Assembly: GCF_947623445.1 (NCBI RefSeq)
Contig: NC_135243.1
Span: 3,598,501-3,662,500, forward strand
Direction: 5' to 3'
From: Clavelina lepadiformis
Taxonomy: Eukaryota; Chordata; Ascidiacea; Aplousobranchia; Clavelinidae
Length of the DNA: 64,000 nt
This document shows positions 24,001 to 35,885 of this stretch, piece after piece. The stretch's first letter is position 1; each line of letters begins with the position of its first letter. The translations under genes were made by a program, and so were the position numbers. The notes below the pieces were generated by a model, which saw only the letters and a program-made list of their open reading frames with translations, was not told the DNA's origin and searched no databases.

Positions 24001-25629
24001 TACTTTATATTGTACCTTATATACTGAATTTCACAGCTCAGGTGTAAGTACAAGGTGTAGAATTTTTGTTTTTACATAAAACAGATGTGAATACCAGGTT
24101 AAATAATGCTGCACAACAAACATACTTACAGCAGACAAACGTACACAAAATCTTAATGTTCATTTTCAAAATGCCATCTATAATATTGCAATCACGAAGT
24201 ACATGACAAGTTACATTGTATAAACAAATAATCTGTGTATATAAACATATAATCTGTGTATATGGTGATTAAGTTGTCATTATGAAGGAAAGCGGAATAA
24301 CACAAGCAGCAACAAGAAATGAAAGAGCTACAAACCGAGCCTTCTAAGCAAGGGCAACATGTGAGTGATGAATAATCGGTAGTCGGGTTCATTTCCAGTG
24401 ACAGGGTTCAGACGAAGGTCAATTTCGCGGAGATTTTGGTTCTTTCGAAGTCGAAATATTTCCTTTAAATCTTGTATTTTGTTGTAGTAGAGATTCAACT
24501 GCTCAAGTAATGACAGGTGTTCCAGACCCTACAATTGTGAACAATATATAGTTTCAGAACCTTTTCACAATAAGTATATATATATGATACAGTAGATAAG
24601 CTAAAACACCAAAATGTCCAACGACCAAAGTCAACAGCAGCCTGCGAAGAACTTCATTTTGTAACATCTGCTTCTAAACGTCTCCGTATATAATTAAAAA
24701 CCTTTATCAATAACTTGCAAAACTAACTTTCAAAGAAACAACATTATTCTTCGACAAGTCAAGATGTTGAAGTCGAGTGAAATTTTGCAGTGAAAATCCA
24801 AGCCCAGTTATCTTTTCATGATAAGTGCCAGGAAGAGCCAAAGATTTCACATCGTCTGCAAAAAACAAAATTGATTAAAATTGTGCCACTTTACAAGTAA
24901 TCCCTCTTGTGATTTTCAGAATATTAACATTCTAGTAAAACTTTCAAATTTTTTACGAATAAACAGCAATTCATAACTCTCGATATAAAAAGGAGACATT
25001 GGAAGGCAAGACAGTTGAGCAAAACCAGACATGATAGGTGTGGTTATGATTATGTTCAGTAGCACAGTAGTAGCAGTTGTGTTAATGAGTGCAATTTATG
25101 AGAGCTTAGCTGAATTTTTTATGCATTTAATCAAGTGTGGAACCACTTTTTATGCATTTTCACATGATTTATAACAGCTTTTTAGCAGACAGAGGCTTGC
25201 TAAAGCATAAAACTCACACCGGGCAGACTGTGAGTGAGCATTTGAAGTGCACTCTTAGATCTTTTGCGCACACAAGACCTAGTCGAAAATGACCAAAAAG
25301 AGCAGTCCGGTTGGAAGGGATATTGGAACATTTAACATTACATGAAGCATGCAATTTTGTATTTTAAAAATCTAAAATAGACCAAGCATGACGCTGACAT
25401 TTAATTGCAACAATGCTGTGATGATAATCTAAGCAAAGTGTGTAACCCTACTTGAGATAAAATATTGATTTTTTGTCTCGCAGACAAACAGAAAATTGAA
25501 TTTACAATTTACAATCAGAAATTGTCACAATTACAAAGGCACAAGTTTAGGAAAGAAAAACCAACCTAAATTGTCATGGTCAAGTTTAACTCTTTCTGTG
25601 ATCCAATCTTCATTTATTTCCAACGTCAT
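18081..25629 (-). CDS. CEP72: Centrosomal protein CEP72 orthologue (14 exons)
   Basis: Minus-strand exons: 25629-25566, 24855-24728, 24528-24336, 23439-23347, 22740-22627, 21585-21513, 21248-21142, 20797-20682, 20320-20188, 20025-19958, 19824-19693, 19055-18954, 18470-18328 and 18234-18081. They join in frame into 539 aa (human CEP72 647). Residues 22-128 are leucine-rich repeats with the CEP72 signatures LPGTYHEKIT and LEQLNLYYNK and the cap ending NEPDYRLFITHMLP. Residues about 318-333 carry LDLVDRYWNG, another CEP72 block. From about residue 364 on it is coiled coil, ending with SLVATNEHLL and EIEQLKWSYDQLR, matching the human C-terminus. CEP72 is a centriolar-satellite protein that helps recruit gamma-tubulin complexes and CEP290. 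Exon 6 is the least certain; it was needed to keep phase. The gene is head to head with PRPSAP. Confidence 0.92.
18546..18690. mobile_element. Possible hAT-type end fragment in the last CEP72 intergenic/intron region
   Basis: Starts CAGTGGTTCCCAACCT, a common hAT terminal sequence, and lies in the intron between CEP72 exons 12 and 13. No matching opposite end or target duplication was found, so only a remnant is claimed and its right edge is approximate. Confidence 0.35.
19374..19411 (+). tRNA. 3' half of a tRNA-like sequence (remnant)
   Basis: GGCGTGGGTTCAAATCCCAC forms a perfect T-arm with the B-box (GGTTCAAATCC), followed by an acceptor-like CGCTGCCG. No 5' half that could pair with it was found upstream. 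It lies inside a CEP72 intron, in the opposite sense. It is either a tRNA fragment or the head of a tRNA-derived short repeat. Confidence 0.4.
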
Positions 25630-27924
25630 AATCACAGATATAAACAGAGAATGGCTCAAACCTTTTTTAAATTTTATGTATTATAGCCTAAGCTGGAACC
25701 AAAAACACATTGTTACCACTGTTACCAGTGTATTTTAGACTTAACCTATAGACAGCTTGCTTGAAGGCACAGTCAGTCCATGAAAACCCACTCGGCGTAA
25801 AAATTCTCTAGACATAAGCCTTAAATATCGTTTTCCCTTTTGGGCCGACTAAAAAGTACAGCATTTTTTGACGAGAAATCGTGCGTCCAAAAACACAAAT
25901 TCTGGTGTGATGGCGCATGCTAAAGGTTTAAGTCTTTGTTTATCATAAATTGAACATGAGCAAAACAAATTTTGGCGAGCACGTTGATAAACTACATGCG
26001 CGCTAGTATACCACACTTTCCATTATGGCAGCATGGCCTGTTCGGTTTAAGGTAGGTTAGGCTAAGCGTAGCAGGGTAAATTATTAATAAACACAGCAAA
26101 TAACACTAAAATTTACTGTAAAGTAAATTGCCTGTGCAGTGAAGCAGTCAGTAACGACGTTACCTTACAAACCATCTGCGAAAATAAATGTGTGTTCAAA
26201 TCGCAACGCAAAAACAATCAATTTATCCGTAGTAAATTAATTGCTAACTCAAACTGTAGGCTTAACCTAGTACACTATTATAGATGGCCTCATCAGTCGA
26301 TTTCCCTATTAGGCCTATAGCGGCAGTCTACGATAGCATAGCCTACGATTATACGGGATTCAGGGTAACTTTTATCCAACTTGAAATGGAATTTCATTGT
26401 TAATAACCAGCAGATTCGCATGGAGAGTATTAATACCGGTACTTGTATTAACTTTCTACGATTTACGAATTTTTCTCAGTCTGTTTCTTTCATTGTAGAA
26501 TTGTTTATCTGCAGATCGTCTTATTTAACCCTTTCTAACATAATTTGTTATTTTGGACTTTACCGCTATCCAATTTCTAAAGGTATTTGCCCACAAGCGC
26601 ATTTTTAATAACAACGATTTTTTTACTTTTTGAGGGAATATGGAGTTTAATGCTTTATCATTTGATTAAATAATAAAACATTTGTAATTGTTTAATTACA
26701 TTGAAACGAGACCAAAATTGTTTTATTCCAAAGTTAAATCATTTTAATTTTAGTCAACGAAAATAATTGGTAATTCAAGAACAAATGTTTAATTGTCAAA
26801 TCATTATTTGTATTGTCTATTGTTTTAAAACTAAAAAAAATTACTAAATTTACTTTAATTTTGTTTTTAAATGCTACAATTAACGAAATTCTATAAATTT
26901 TCCCAGTTTTATTATTTCAAAAAAATTCATAAACTTGAAGTCGTAAATAACCAAATATATAAGATGTCATTTAGGAAAGCTGGATGCAGGTTGTCTCTCA
27001 AAAACGTTTGTAATTTGTTTACTTTCCTTTGCTACTTTATTTCAACTCTAATCAATTACATGGCATGAGTAGAATCGCAACCATTATGAATTGAATACGA
27101 ACACTTCTAACTTTTGTCTAAGTCGTTAGTTTTGTAAAATATCAAACCAATATATGTAATTTGGGTTTGGTGGCCGTGCTGACACTAATAACTTTTTTAT
27201 ATTCTTTTATTGGTCGATAATGCACGTTTTCGCCCTCGAGGCCTTGCCACATTTGCCTGTCCAATTTGTGGAACTTATTGTCATTAACTACTAAAATGTT
27301 TGCAACCACTTACGTCAGCACAATTGTTTCGTTTCCCACATTGAAGACGAAAATAAAATGAATAAATATTGTTTATTTACCTTGCTAGTTGTTGTCGCCA
27401 ACCCAGCACGCGAACCACTAAGCTGACAATTGGGATCTTGGGTAGAAGTGCACAACCAATAAACGTGTCAATTTGAGTAGTTGAGGTCTAGTATTTAAAG
27501 TCATCCTCTGGTTGTGCTAATGTGTACTAAACGTAGTATGGCGGTCAGGGCCGCACAAAGTACCGGTACCCATCCCGAACTTATGAGAAAGATTTTTATT
27601 CATTTTTTTGAACATTTTACTTTACGTTTTCGTTTAACATGGCGACCTTGTCAAGTACACTTCGACTAGCACGTGCTGAAGCGAGGATGCTCTTTATATT
27701 TATTTTTGTTCGGTTTAAGCACAAAGCACATTTGAAATAGAGTTTTTTCTGATATTGAGTGCTTGCTGGAAGAGCACTCAGCCTTCTCGAGGACTCATAG
27801 AGGCAGAAGTTTCAATTATTAAATTTTCAGTTTACGTTATGTGCCACGATAATGTATCAATTTCTTTAAGTTTGGAATATTTATACATTTGCCAGGAATG
27901 AGGGATAAATAAATAGAGTTAAAG
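25630..27924. other. Divergent promoter region between CEP72 and PRPSAP
   Basis: Both flanking genes are transcribed outward from this 2.3-kb stretch. It is AT-rich and has no supported exon. I cannot assign transcription starts. Confidence 0.5.
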
Positions 27925-30900
27925 ATGAATGCTTATCCGGACTCCGGAAATGAGATGCTGCTCTTCACAGGAAATTCACATCCTGAGCTTGCAAGGCTTG
28001 TTGCCAGGTAGGAGAGATTGGATTGATGGATTGATTGATCTCGTCTGTTTGATCTGTCATTTTATTGTTGTTTCTGTTTTATTTATTTACTTCTGCTTCT
28101 TGCGTTGAATGAAAAGTTGTTTTAGCTTTTACTAGAAGCAGAAAGATTAAATTTAATGCAACGATAACGAAGCAAAGTATTTTATCTTAAATTTTTCATG
28201 TCAAGTTTACATGTCATTATCTTCAATATAAAACTTTTCAAATTATACTGCATATGTCAGTTACGTGTCAAAATAATGTATCAAATTTTATAGAACTTTG
28301 TATCATACTATTACAGTATAATTTTACTATGTTGGAAGACTCCTCGTATCTCTGACATAGCGTTACATCGCAACAATGCAATACAATTTTTGTTTCAGTC
28401 GAATGTGTGCCAAGATTGGCACGTGCTCAGTTTTCCAGAAGCCAAACAAAGAGACACAGGTTGAAATCGGGGAATCTGTCCGTGGAAAAGATGTTTTCAT
28501 TCTGCAAACTGGAAGCAGGTGAAGAGACATGGCTTAGCAATTATGAAAACATTGTCAGTAATTTGTAGTCTGATCTTTTATCCCAGTAAAGAACAAGGTA
28601 TGTTTCTAACACTTGGGCGTTTGTCGGAAATGTTATTTTTTGCGTTTTAACGTTTTGGAAATGTTAATGTTATTTTATATGTAGTGTGTATTGGACACGT
28701 TACATTATGTATTCAACCAGTACACTCATTTTTAAGAAAAATTTGAGTTTTTAGTAAGCTTTTCGACACATATTTCATACTAATTTAAAAGTTTCTTATG
28801 ACATTTCTTAATTTATCAATCATTCAATAAGCCAAAACCTAATTTTAAACTAAACTTCACTGGCATATTGCCAACTTGGCTGTTTTCAACAATGAAGAAA
28901 ACAATGGATTTGAAGTTAACTGCAAAGTTTTGAACATAGTCAACGAATTTGTCACACATTGCAGTTGAAACCAACACAGCAAGCAACCGATTGCTCGCAA
29001 ACAAATAAGTTTCTTAGCATTGAATTCGCCCAATACAAGAGAGTCTTAGGTTTTCAGAAATATGCTTCTGCAATTCCAACATGAAGCTTTCATATGTAAA
29101 AAACGAGTGAGCGTATGGGGTATCCTTTATTTTTGTCGGAATCAGCGCAAAGTTTCAATTAGTTACAGATATCACCATTGTTATTATTATCACAGAGATG
29201 TAAATGATGCAGTTATGGAGATGCTCATCATGGCATATGCTTGCAAGACATCGTCTGCCAAGAGAATAATCGGAGTAATACCTTACTTGCCGTATTCGAA
29301 GCAATGCAAAATGCGCAAGAGGGGCTCAGTTGTATCAAAGCTTGTGGCATCGATGCTGTGCAAAGCAGGTTAATTTTTTAACCTCTGTTAACTAAGTGCT
29401 ACTGCACCAATTTTGTTTGAAATACATCAATTTACCTGACTAATTATATTCTGAAAGGTTGTCACAGTTTTGATTATTTAAGGTATTAAAAAAGCATTGA
29501 ACTTTATATATAATCATGTTTTTATGACTTATTTTTTATTGTACTTTTCGGGAACTGTGTTTGTGCAACCTACAGTATGGAATGGATTAAACAAAACATG
29601 ATCCTTATAAGATTTCATGTTTACATCTCATTGTTTCAATGTTTAAATGGACAGGTTTTGATCACATTATATCGATGGATCTTCATCAGAAGGAAATCCA
29701 GGGTTTCTTTGAAGTTCCTATCGATAACCTCAGGGCTTCCCCGTTCTTGCTGCAGTACATCCAGGATCAGGTTTGCTTGTGGCCACGTGGAGTAAATTAT
29801 GTTGAATACTGGGTGAAAATTTTGTGAATGCTTGAAATGCTAGACTTTTATAATTTTAAGTTGGTAACATAAATATTTTAATCTAAGATCCCTGATTACC
29901 GGAACGCAGTGATTGTTGCAAAAACGCCGGCGTCAGCTAAGAAGGCACAGTCCTATGCTGAGAGGTTGCGGCTTGGCATCGCTGTGATCCACGGCGAACC
30001 ACAAGACTTCGATTCTGATCTTGAAGATGGCCGCCATTCTCCCCCTCCGCCAGCAATATCGCCATCTGGTGATGGTATTGCAAGAAATGCAGCTGATAAT
30101 TTGAAGTCTACGGAACCAGTTTCTTTGTCACAAGGTAAACCGCTGCCACTTGGTAGCGCTGTGCTGTAATCAGATAATCTAACGACAACTTCATTTAACA
30201 AAATGTCATAGTTCCACGTAGTTTAGGAGGATAATGTGATGTCTATTGCAATGGCAAAAATACATCATTGAAAGTGTTCTGTTTCCGTACAATGTATGCA
30301 CAATTCCTACATGGAAGTTGATAATCATGTTCTAATCGCATGGATCAATATGATATGCGATTTATTTGATGTTGTTCACTGGTGTTCTTGCATACGCAGA
30401 GGCTGCTCGTGAAAGACGTTTGCTGCAGAACCGGACAATTTCGACTGGACACTTTGAGGCACTAGAGATCCCACGTAAACATTGATTTCTATTTAACGAG
30501 CTTGAAAAAATTGTTCTTTAAACATCTGAAACCTGATGACGCGATTAAAACGACATCAAATAGATCATTGAAAAGCTTGCACAATGCCAGTAAATTAGCT
30601 CCATGTTTCTATCACAGTGGGTTGCAATGCAAATGTTTGTTCGTCAGAAATATACTGATGTTTACGGGTGGGTGTTACTTGAAACCTGTTGTGATTACAG
30701 CAGCTTAGCGATATGTAGCAGATATTTTGCGGTTGCAACTTTTTTGTCAAATTGTACATATGGTTTTGTTTTGGGTCTTGGAACAATTTGTTTGAGAAAC
30801 GCTGGCTAAGCATGAAAAATCCATATTTTAGTTCATAGCCAATTGATTGTGAATAAGCTATTGAGCAACCCAGGCCAAATTTAACACGGAATTGTTTTTA

Positions 30901-31903
30901 TTGTTCATCCCAGTACTCACAGCCAAGGAAAAACCTCCCATCAACGTAGTAGGCGACGTTGGCGGCAAGATCGCCATCATTGTGGTAAGTGGACGGCATT
31001 TGCACCAACTCTATATGACGTCATTACCTCTTATTATCTGCAGGATGACATCATTGATGATGTAGACCCGTTTGTAGCAGCAGCTGATATTCTCAAGGAG
31101 CGTGGAGCATACAAAGTAAGATTGTGACTTTCGTCAGCGCCTTTGACACTGTGTCAACTATTGGCAATGTACAGCATGGTTGCGCTCATTTCAAGTAGTT
31201 GCGATCTTACACAGCATATCAATTGCTCGCCATAAATAGCTGCGTTATGTTAAGAAAATATACCTATTTAATTTTTGTCACCGTGTTCTGTCCAGCACAT
31301 GGAACTTCCATTGGTCACTTGCAACCTAGCGCATCAATTCAATTTATTACCAACTTTAGATAAACACAACTTGTCGCACGAAATTATCTCTCCTTATTAC
31401 TACAGTAATAAATTTATCACGAATAAAGTCTTTATAAACCAGGTTTACGTCATGGCCACTCACGGCTTGTTGTCGCTAGATGCTCCCAGGATTCTAGAAC
31501 ATTCTATGATCGATGAGGTAAGGGTGCTTTGTACTTCTGAGGTGTCATATTCTGCTTTACCGAAGCAACCAAACTCAGTCACGCATTTATATATTTAGCC
31601 CCGTTCTTGTAACTTCCCCGGTCTTTCATTTTTGCGGCAATAAGACCATAGATAAATGTAGAGCTTGAACCGTAATTGAGGTTCTGTAAAGAATCGATAA
31701 CGACCGCGTTGTTTCAACCCCAATTTGCTTCACCCAATCGCCAGGTGGTTGTGACCAATTCCGTTCCTCACGAGCTCCAAAAGCTTCAGTGCCACAAGAT
31801 AAAGACCGTCGACATCTCCTTCATCCTCTCCGAAGCGATCCGGCGTATCCACCACGGCGAGAGCATGAGCTACCTCTTCCGCGATATCTCCATCGATGAT
31901 TGA
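27925..31903 (+). CDS. PRPSAP: Phosphoribosyl pyrophosphate synthetase-associated protein (10 exons)
   Basis: Exons 27925-28007, 28399-28518, 29196-29368, 29655-29770, 29888-30134, 30400-30474, 30914-30984, 31044-31115, 31443-31517 and 31745-31903 join into 396 aa (human PRPSAP1/2 356-385 aa). Diagnostic blocks in order: [111 protein letters not shown] and [22 protein letters not shown] binds PRPP synthetase and tempers nucleotide-precursor synthesis without being catalytic itself. The PRPP-loop position reads [10 protein letters not shown] instead of the TCGT-type loop of true synthetases, and the family's extra insert (residues about 190-270) is present. PRPSAP1 and PRPSAP2 cannot be told apart; this looks like the pre-duplication form. 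Confidence 0.93.
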
Positions 31904-32618
31904 CGTATGTGTTACGTCATACGACTGACGTACTTGTTACGTCATAAATCGCTGCCGTCTTTTTTAAGATAGAAGATGAGAATGTTCATGTTTTCTTTTC
32001 CTAACCGCTGCGACCTATCCGCTGTAATGGTGCTTATTTCGTAACACTGCCATTGTCAAAAGCTTCCTGCTTACGTCAGTCTTACCGCCAGTTCCGTTTT
32101 CATTGTACAAAGTAAAACAAAGACAAGCGAGACGTTTCTTTTATGACTTTTTGGTGCAAAAAGATGGTGCGTGTAAAGACACGATGTTGTGTGCAAAAGC
32201 AATGACGTGAGGCGTTAATTTATTCAGAGTTATGTTTACAATAATCTTAATTCAGTAACAAACATAAACAGTAGCCTTCTAAAAAAACATGAATTTCCTA
32301 CAGACATCTTATACCATGCTGGTAATCCTGTCCTCAATGTTTAAAAAATACAAACGGATTATATTTTTCAGTAGGTGCGTAAACAAAATGTGTCTAATCT
32401 TGACCTCGACTGATCGAGCCTTTATCCTGGTATCTATGACGTCATAATGCAATTTCCATCTGTCCCCCTCTCTACCTATACGTCATCAATATTCAACATT
32501 TCTAACAAAGCTTGTTTTACGTCAGAATGTGCACGTCATCGTTAAAGTAAGTCTGGTGCTTAATGTACAACATGAAGATCGAGTTAAAAGAAAACAACAA
32601 AAATTCTAGAGTTATATT

Positions 32619-32945
32619 CAGGGTTGCCATCGGTCTGGACTCAAAAATAAGGACGAACAGGAAACAAAAGAAGAACACTACCTTAAACAGTGCACAACAG
32701 GAGAAGGCAATCAATGTCCCAAAAATGAAAAAAACGAGATACTATTTGCGTGTTCTCAATTTTTGTATCTCTTTGGCACAAAATGATATACTAAAGGTGT
32801 CAAAATGCCCAAAATAGGAACCTATGCCCTAAAAATAAGACGAAAATAAGGACATTTCTTAGAAAAAAGGACAAAAATATTTTCTAAGACACGGACCTTC
32901 AAAATAAGGACAAATCTTAGAAATAAGGACGGTATGGCAACCCTG
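32619..32945. mobile_element. hAT-like non-autonomous element with internal AAATAAGGAC repeats
   Basis: Ends CAGGGTTGCCAT and ATGGCAACCCTG are inverted over 12 bp. The interior is full of short AAATAAGGAC-like repeats, some near each end. The flanking octamers GTTATATT and GTTATTAC share only the first five bases, so the target duplication is eroded or the class is uncertain. Confidence 0.65.
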
Positions 32946-33175
32946 GTTATTACAAGAAAAGAACTCGTCATTAGCAAAGTATTAAGTTGGCCATTTACAA
33001 AGCATCCATGTTAATCCCCAGGCCAGAAGGACATAAAAGTAAGAAATTGAGTTAAAAATTGTAACTATAGGCTGAAAACAAAAACTAATGATTAAAACAA
33101 TTAAGTCAACATTAGTAACTTCAAATAACCGCTTTAGATAAACAGAGTTGTTGTGCGACAATTCTAACCTTTTAA

Positions 33176-33730
33176 CCCTATCCATACCGGGCTCGCGACT
33201 TTGCCATTTTCACTAGGTGTGGCCGACACCGCACACACATTTTCAATCGTTAATTACTCGAAAACTATACGTCGTAAACTGATCGCATTTTTACAGGTTT
33301 GTAGCAAAAACATCTGGCTTCATGTATACATCATAATTATAAAGCAAAAGAAAGTGAATTTAGTGTAAATTAAGTATTTCTAAAAGTGACACATTTCTAG
33401 AAATTCTTCTTGTTACGCCGCGCCCCCGCTGTGCGGAAAACCAGCTGACCGCGAGAAGAGAACGCAAGAGAACAGTTAGTCGAGTTAGTGGTGCGTAAAT
33501 GAGTAAACGAAAACGATTCGCTTCAATGCGAAAAGAGAGAAAAATTATGAAAATATGACAATATCTCAAAAATTACAAACTCCAACTTTATAAAACAAAA
33601 CATGGACAGATAGCTGAACATTTTTTAGGAAAAGTCACCAAATTTCAAGTTTCTACACCGAACAATGCAACTGTACGCCACGTTTTTCTGTGACTGTGTG
33701 CGGGAGAAGCCAAGCCTAGTGAAAATAGGG
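33176..33730. mobile_element. piggyBac-like non-autonomous element
   Basis: Bounded by TTAA on both sides (33172-33175, 33731-33734) with ends CCCTAT and ATAGGG, the piggyBac arrangement. A second inverted block lies inside: TTTCACTAGG and CCGCACACA on the left recur inverted on the right (CCTAGTGAAA, TGTGTGCGG). No transposase frame. Length 555 bp. Confidence 0.7.
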
Positions 33731-33949
33731 TTAACAATTAAATCCCTAATTCTGCTAAAATCGTCGCCAACCGAGGCACAGAGAGTTGTAATCACTAATT
33801 ATTATTTATCCAGTGAAAAAAATGCGTTGAATATGTTTCGTGTATTCGTTAAACTTTTAACAACCTTCCATTTGTGAAAGCAAATTCAGTTCATCCTGTA
33901 TTCTTCACAAAACCGATAAATACAGGTTTCTGGTGGTGTTCACACTCAA

Positions 33950-34879
33950 TCAACGGCAGAAGCAGGTATATGCTGACGTCACAATGAAGAAAATCAACGC
34001 TAAAAAAGACAACGCGGCGTTTGTGGCCAACAAACCGACGGTGAGATCCTGTAGGAAATAGTGACGTCAAAATACTTTGAATTTTGACGCTATCAACACT
34101 GATCACAAACTTACGTTTCGAGCGGAGGAAACCTGGGATAATTCGAGTATGAACAGAGCGATGGAGAATATGGATCCAATAAATGTGAAATAATGGAGCC
34201 AACAAATCTAAAAATATCGACATCAAAGTTTCCAAATTTGTTACATCGCAGCAGAATAAGACTACGTCACAAAACTTACTATACCCGACGAATATGGTTT
34301 AACTCCAACTAACACACTCACAGCGCCACCGATAAGAATCTGAAATTCAAGTATATTTACATGATGTCAATAATTGGTAATTGTGACGTCAAAATGCATA
34401 GCCTCTCACTTACCCACAACCCACACCAAACCCCCTCCCCCAGGTTCAAGGTGACCCGATCCGAAAGTGGGGTATCTGGGTTGCACTCCACAATAGTAGT
34501 TTGGGTTCCCTCAAAGTGACGAGTGCGACCCCTGGATGTGCATAAACTCGTGCGACAATCGCGCACTTTAATGCAAAACTGCACCAGGCCCAGTGGGATG
34601 AGCACCGCCCCAGCCACCACACAGGACAAGCCTACAACCACGTTTATGAACCTGGGGACGAAAAATTTGCTTATAAAAAATTATGACGTGGCGGCTAATT
34701 GAATATTTGTGACATTGAATTTACCCGAAAATTTTGGCGATTTGCTGGAATTCTTCGCGCGAAGACTTTGCTTTTTCAACCTCGATGGTGGTTCCGTGTA
34801 AAGATGCCAGCTCAATGTCATTTGCTTTGTTTCTAAGATTTCCACGTCCAGGGCGCGCTGGTGGTCGAGCTGGTGCCAT
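33950..34879 (-). CDS. Four-transmembrane protein, paralogue A
   Basis: Minus-strand exons 34879-34725, 34651-34414, 34339-34280, 34207-34115 and 34048-33950 join into 214 aa. Hydrophobic segments lie near residues 53-77 (FINVVVGLSCVVAGAVLIPL), 126-145 (GLWILIGGAVSVLVG), 154-174 and 188-210. The N-terminus is Pro/Arg-rich and cytoplasmic-looking. The loop between segments 1 and 2 has several Cys and a GEGVWCGLW motif. The topology and the W-x-G-x-W-I-x-x-G-G-x-x-S pattern recall MS4A (CD20)-type proteins, with some claudin-like flavour in GLW, but I cannot assign a family with confidence. A tandem paralogue follows at 37269-38463. Confidence 0.75.
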
Positions 34880-35141
34880 GTTAAAAACTTTATTCTAAGA
34901 AGTTAAACTCAGTGACAACAAAATTGAAGCAAAACGACTCAATAACAATAAACTTGTTGTCTGTATATGACAAAAATATTAACGTATAAGTTTGTTTTAA
35001 GCAATGAATTTGCCAGAGTGCTATCAACAAATAACACAGAAGTTGTGTTTATTTGAAAGAATTGAGTTGAACATTAAATTTTGTGTATTACAGTGTATCA
35101 AAAGGAATTGTTAAAAGTTTTATTTTAAACTTTACGCTCTC

Positions 35142-35216
35142 CATCTTGGTGGCTTGCTGATATTTGGCGGTGCCTTTCTTGCCACAGACCAAGTGAGTGG
35201 TCCTCTCTGTGACCTG
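35142..35216 (-). pseudogene. Truncated copy of the FCP1 BRCT exon
   Basis: Minus strand encodes VTERTTHLVCGKKGTAKYQQ and a few more residues, nearly identical to the start of FCP1 exon 13 at 42713, then breaks off within VKF. The acceptor CAG and the neighbouring intron are also copied, up to and including the tRNA-Pro gene. Only about a third of the exon is present, and no other FCP1 exon is nearby, so it cannot be functional. Confidence 0.88.
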
Positions 35217-35367
35217 ATAGAAGCGAAGATAAGTGTTTGAAATGACTCAAAAGTGCTCTTCACACTTTTTCACATGGAAAGTAATATGAGGACGTTTCAC
35301 AAGTAGGTATGTTAACATTTGTGAAGTTTAGCATTGGATTGAAACTTGTACTCTAAATTTAGCAAGT

Positions 35368-35703
35368 GGCTCGTTGGTCTAGGGCAGCGTGGTCCAACTT
35401 CTTTTCATCGCGGGCCAAAATCAGAAAATTTTTTTATCTTGCGGGCCAATGTTTTTAAATTAGAACTGAAGAGCTTAGCTATTTAGCTACTTAGCTATTA
35501 AATGCTGATCAATGTGACATCTGCGGTCGAGGTTCTTCCTCGACAATAGCGACTATCAAAGCTGACTATCAGTTCGTGGGCCAAAAAATCGGTGCTCGCG
35601 GGCCAACTTTGGCCCGCGGGCCTGCAGTTGGACCACGCTGGTCTAGGGGTATGATTCTCGCTTTGGGTGCGAGAGGTCCCGGGTTCAAATCCCGGACGAG
35701 CCC
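35368..35703 (+). pseudogene. tRNA-Pro(TGG) gene split by a hAT element
   Basis: The 5' part (35368-35384) and 3' part (35649-35703) together match the intact tRNA-Pro at 42866-42937 base for base. They are separated by a 256-bp element plus one copy of its 8-bp target duplication, inserted in the D-loop. Without precise excision this copy cannot yield a tRNA. Confidence 0.92.
35385..35640. mobile_element. hAT-type non-autonomous element inside a tRNA-Pro copy
   Basis: Inverted ends CAGCGTGGTCCAACT (15 bp, perfect). Perfect 8-bp target duplications GTCTAGGG at 35377-35384 and 35641-35648 derive from the tRNA D-loop. GCGGGCC-rich sequence lies near both ends. No coding frame. Confidence 0.93.
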
Positions 35704-35843
35704 ATTCGATTTTGCACTGTACAATTATCATATAGGACCGCATTAGTTGTTGTTAGAGTTGTTAGCACGTTCTGACAATAGCAGTGCGGCGGAAACCAAC
35801 CGGTACCTGGATCTTAGATTTTGCGTTTGCTTATTTTCCGAAT

Positions 35844-35885
35844 CTACGAGAGGGGCTACCTACGAGAGGGGCTACCTACGAGAGG
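35844..35885. repeat. Short tandem repeat, unit CTACGAGAGGGGCTAC
   Basis: Two full 16-bp units and a partial third unit follow one another without change. Confidence 0.8.

Larger units (their letters stand above)
31904..33949. other. Intergenic region with two small DNA transposons
   Basis: PRPSAP 3' flank with several ACGTCA motifs, then a hAT-like element at 32619-32945 and a piggyBac-like element at 33176-33730. No supported gene. Confidence 0.6.

Noticed and set aside
34357-34641. Reading the four-TM exon as a complete 94-aa protein
   Set aside because: The frame's end extends past a clear GT donor at 34413; the spliced five-exon model gives a coherent four-helix protein.
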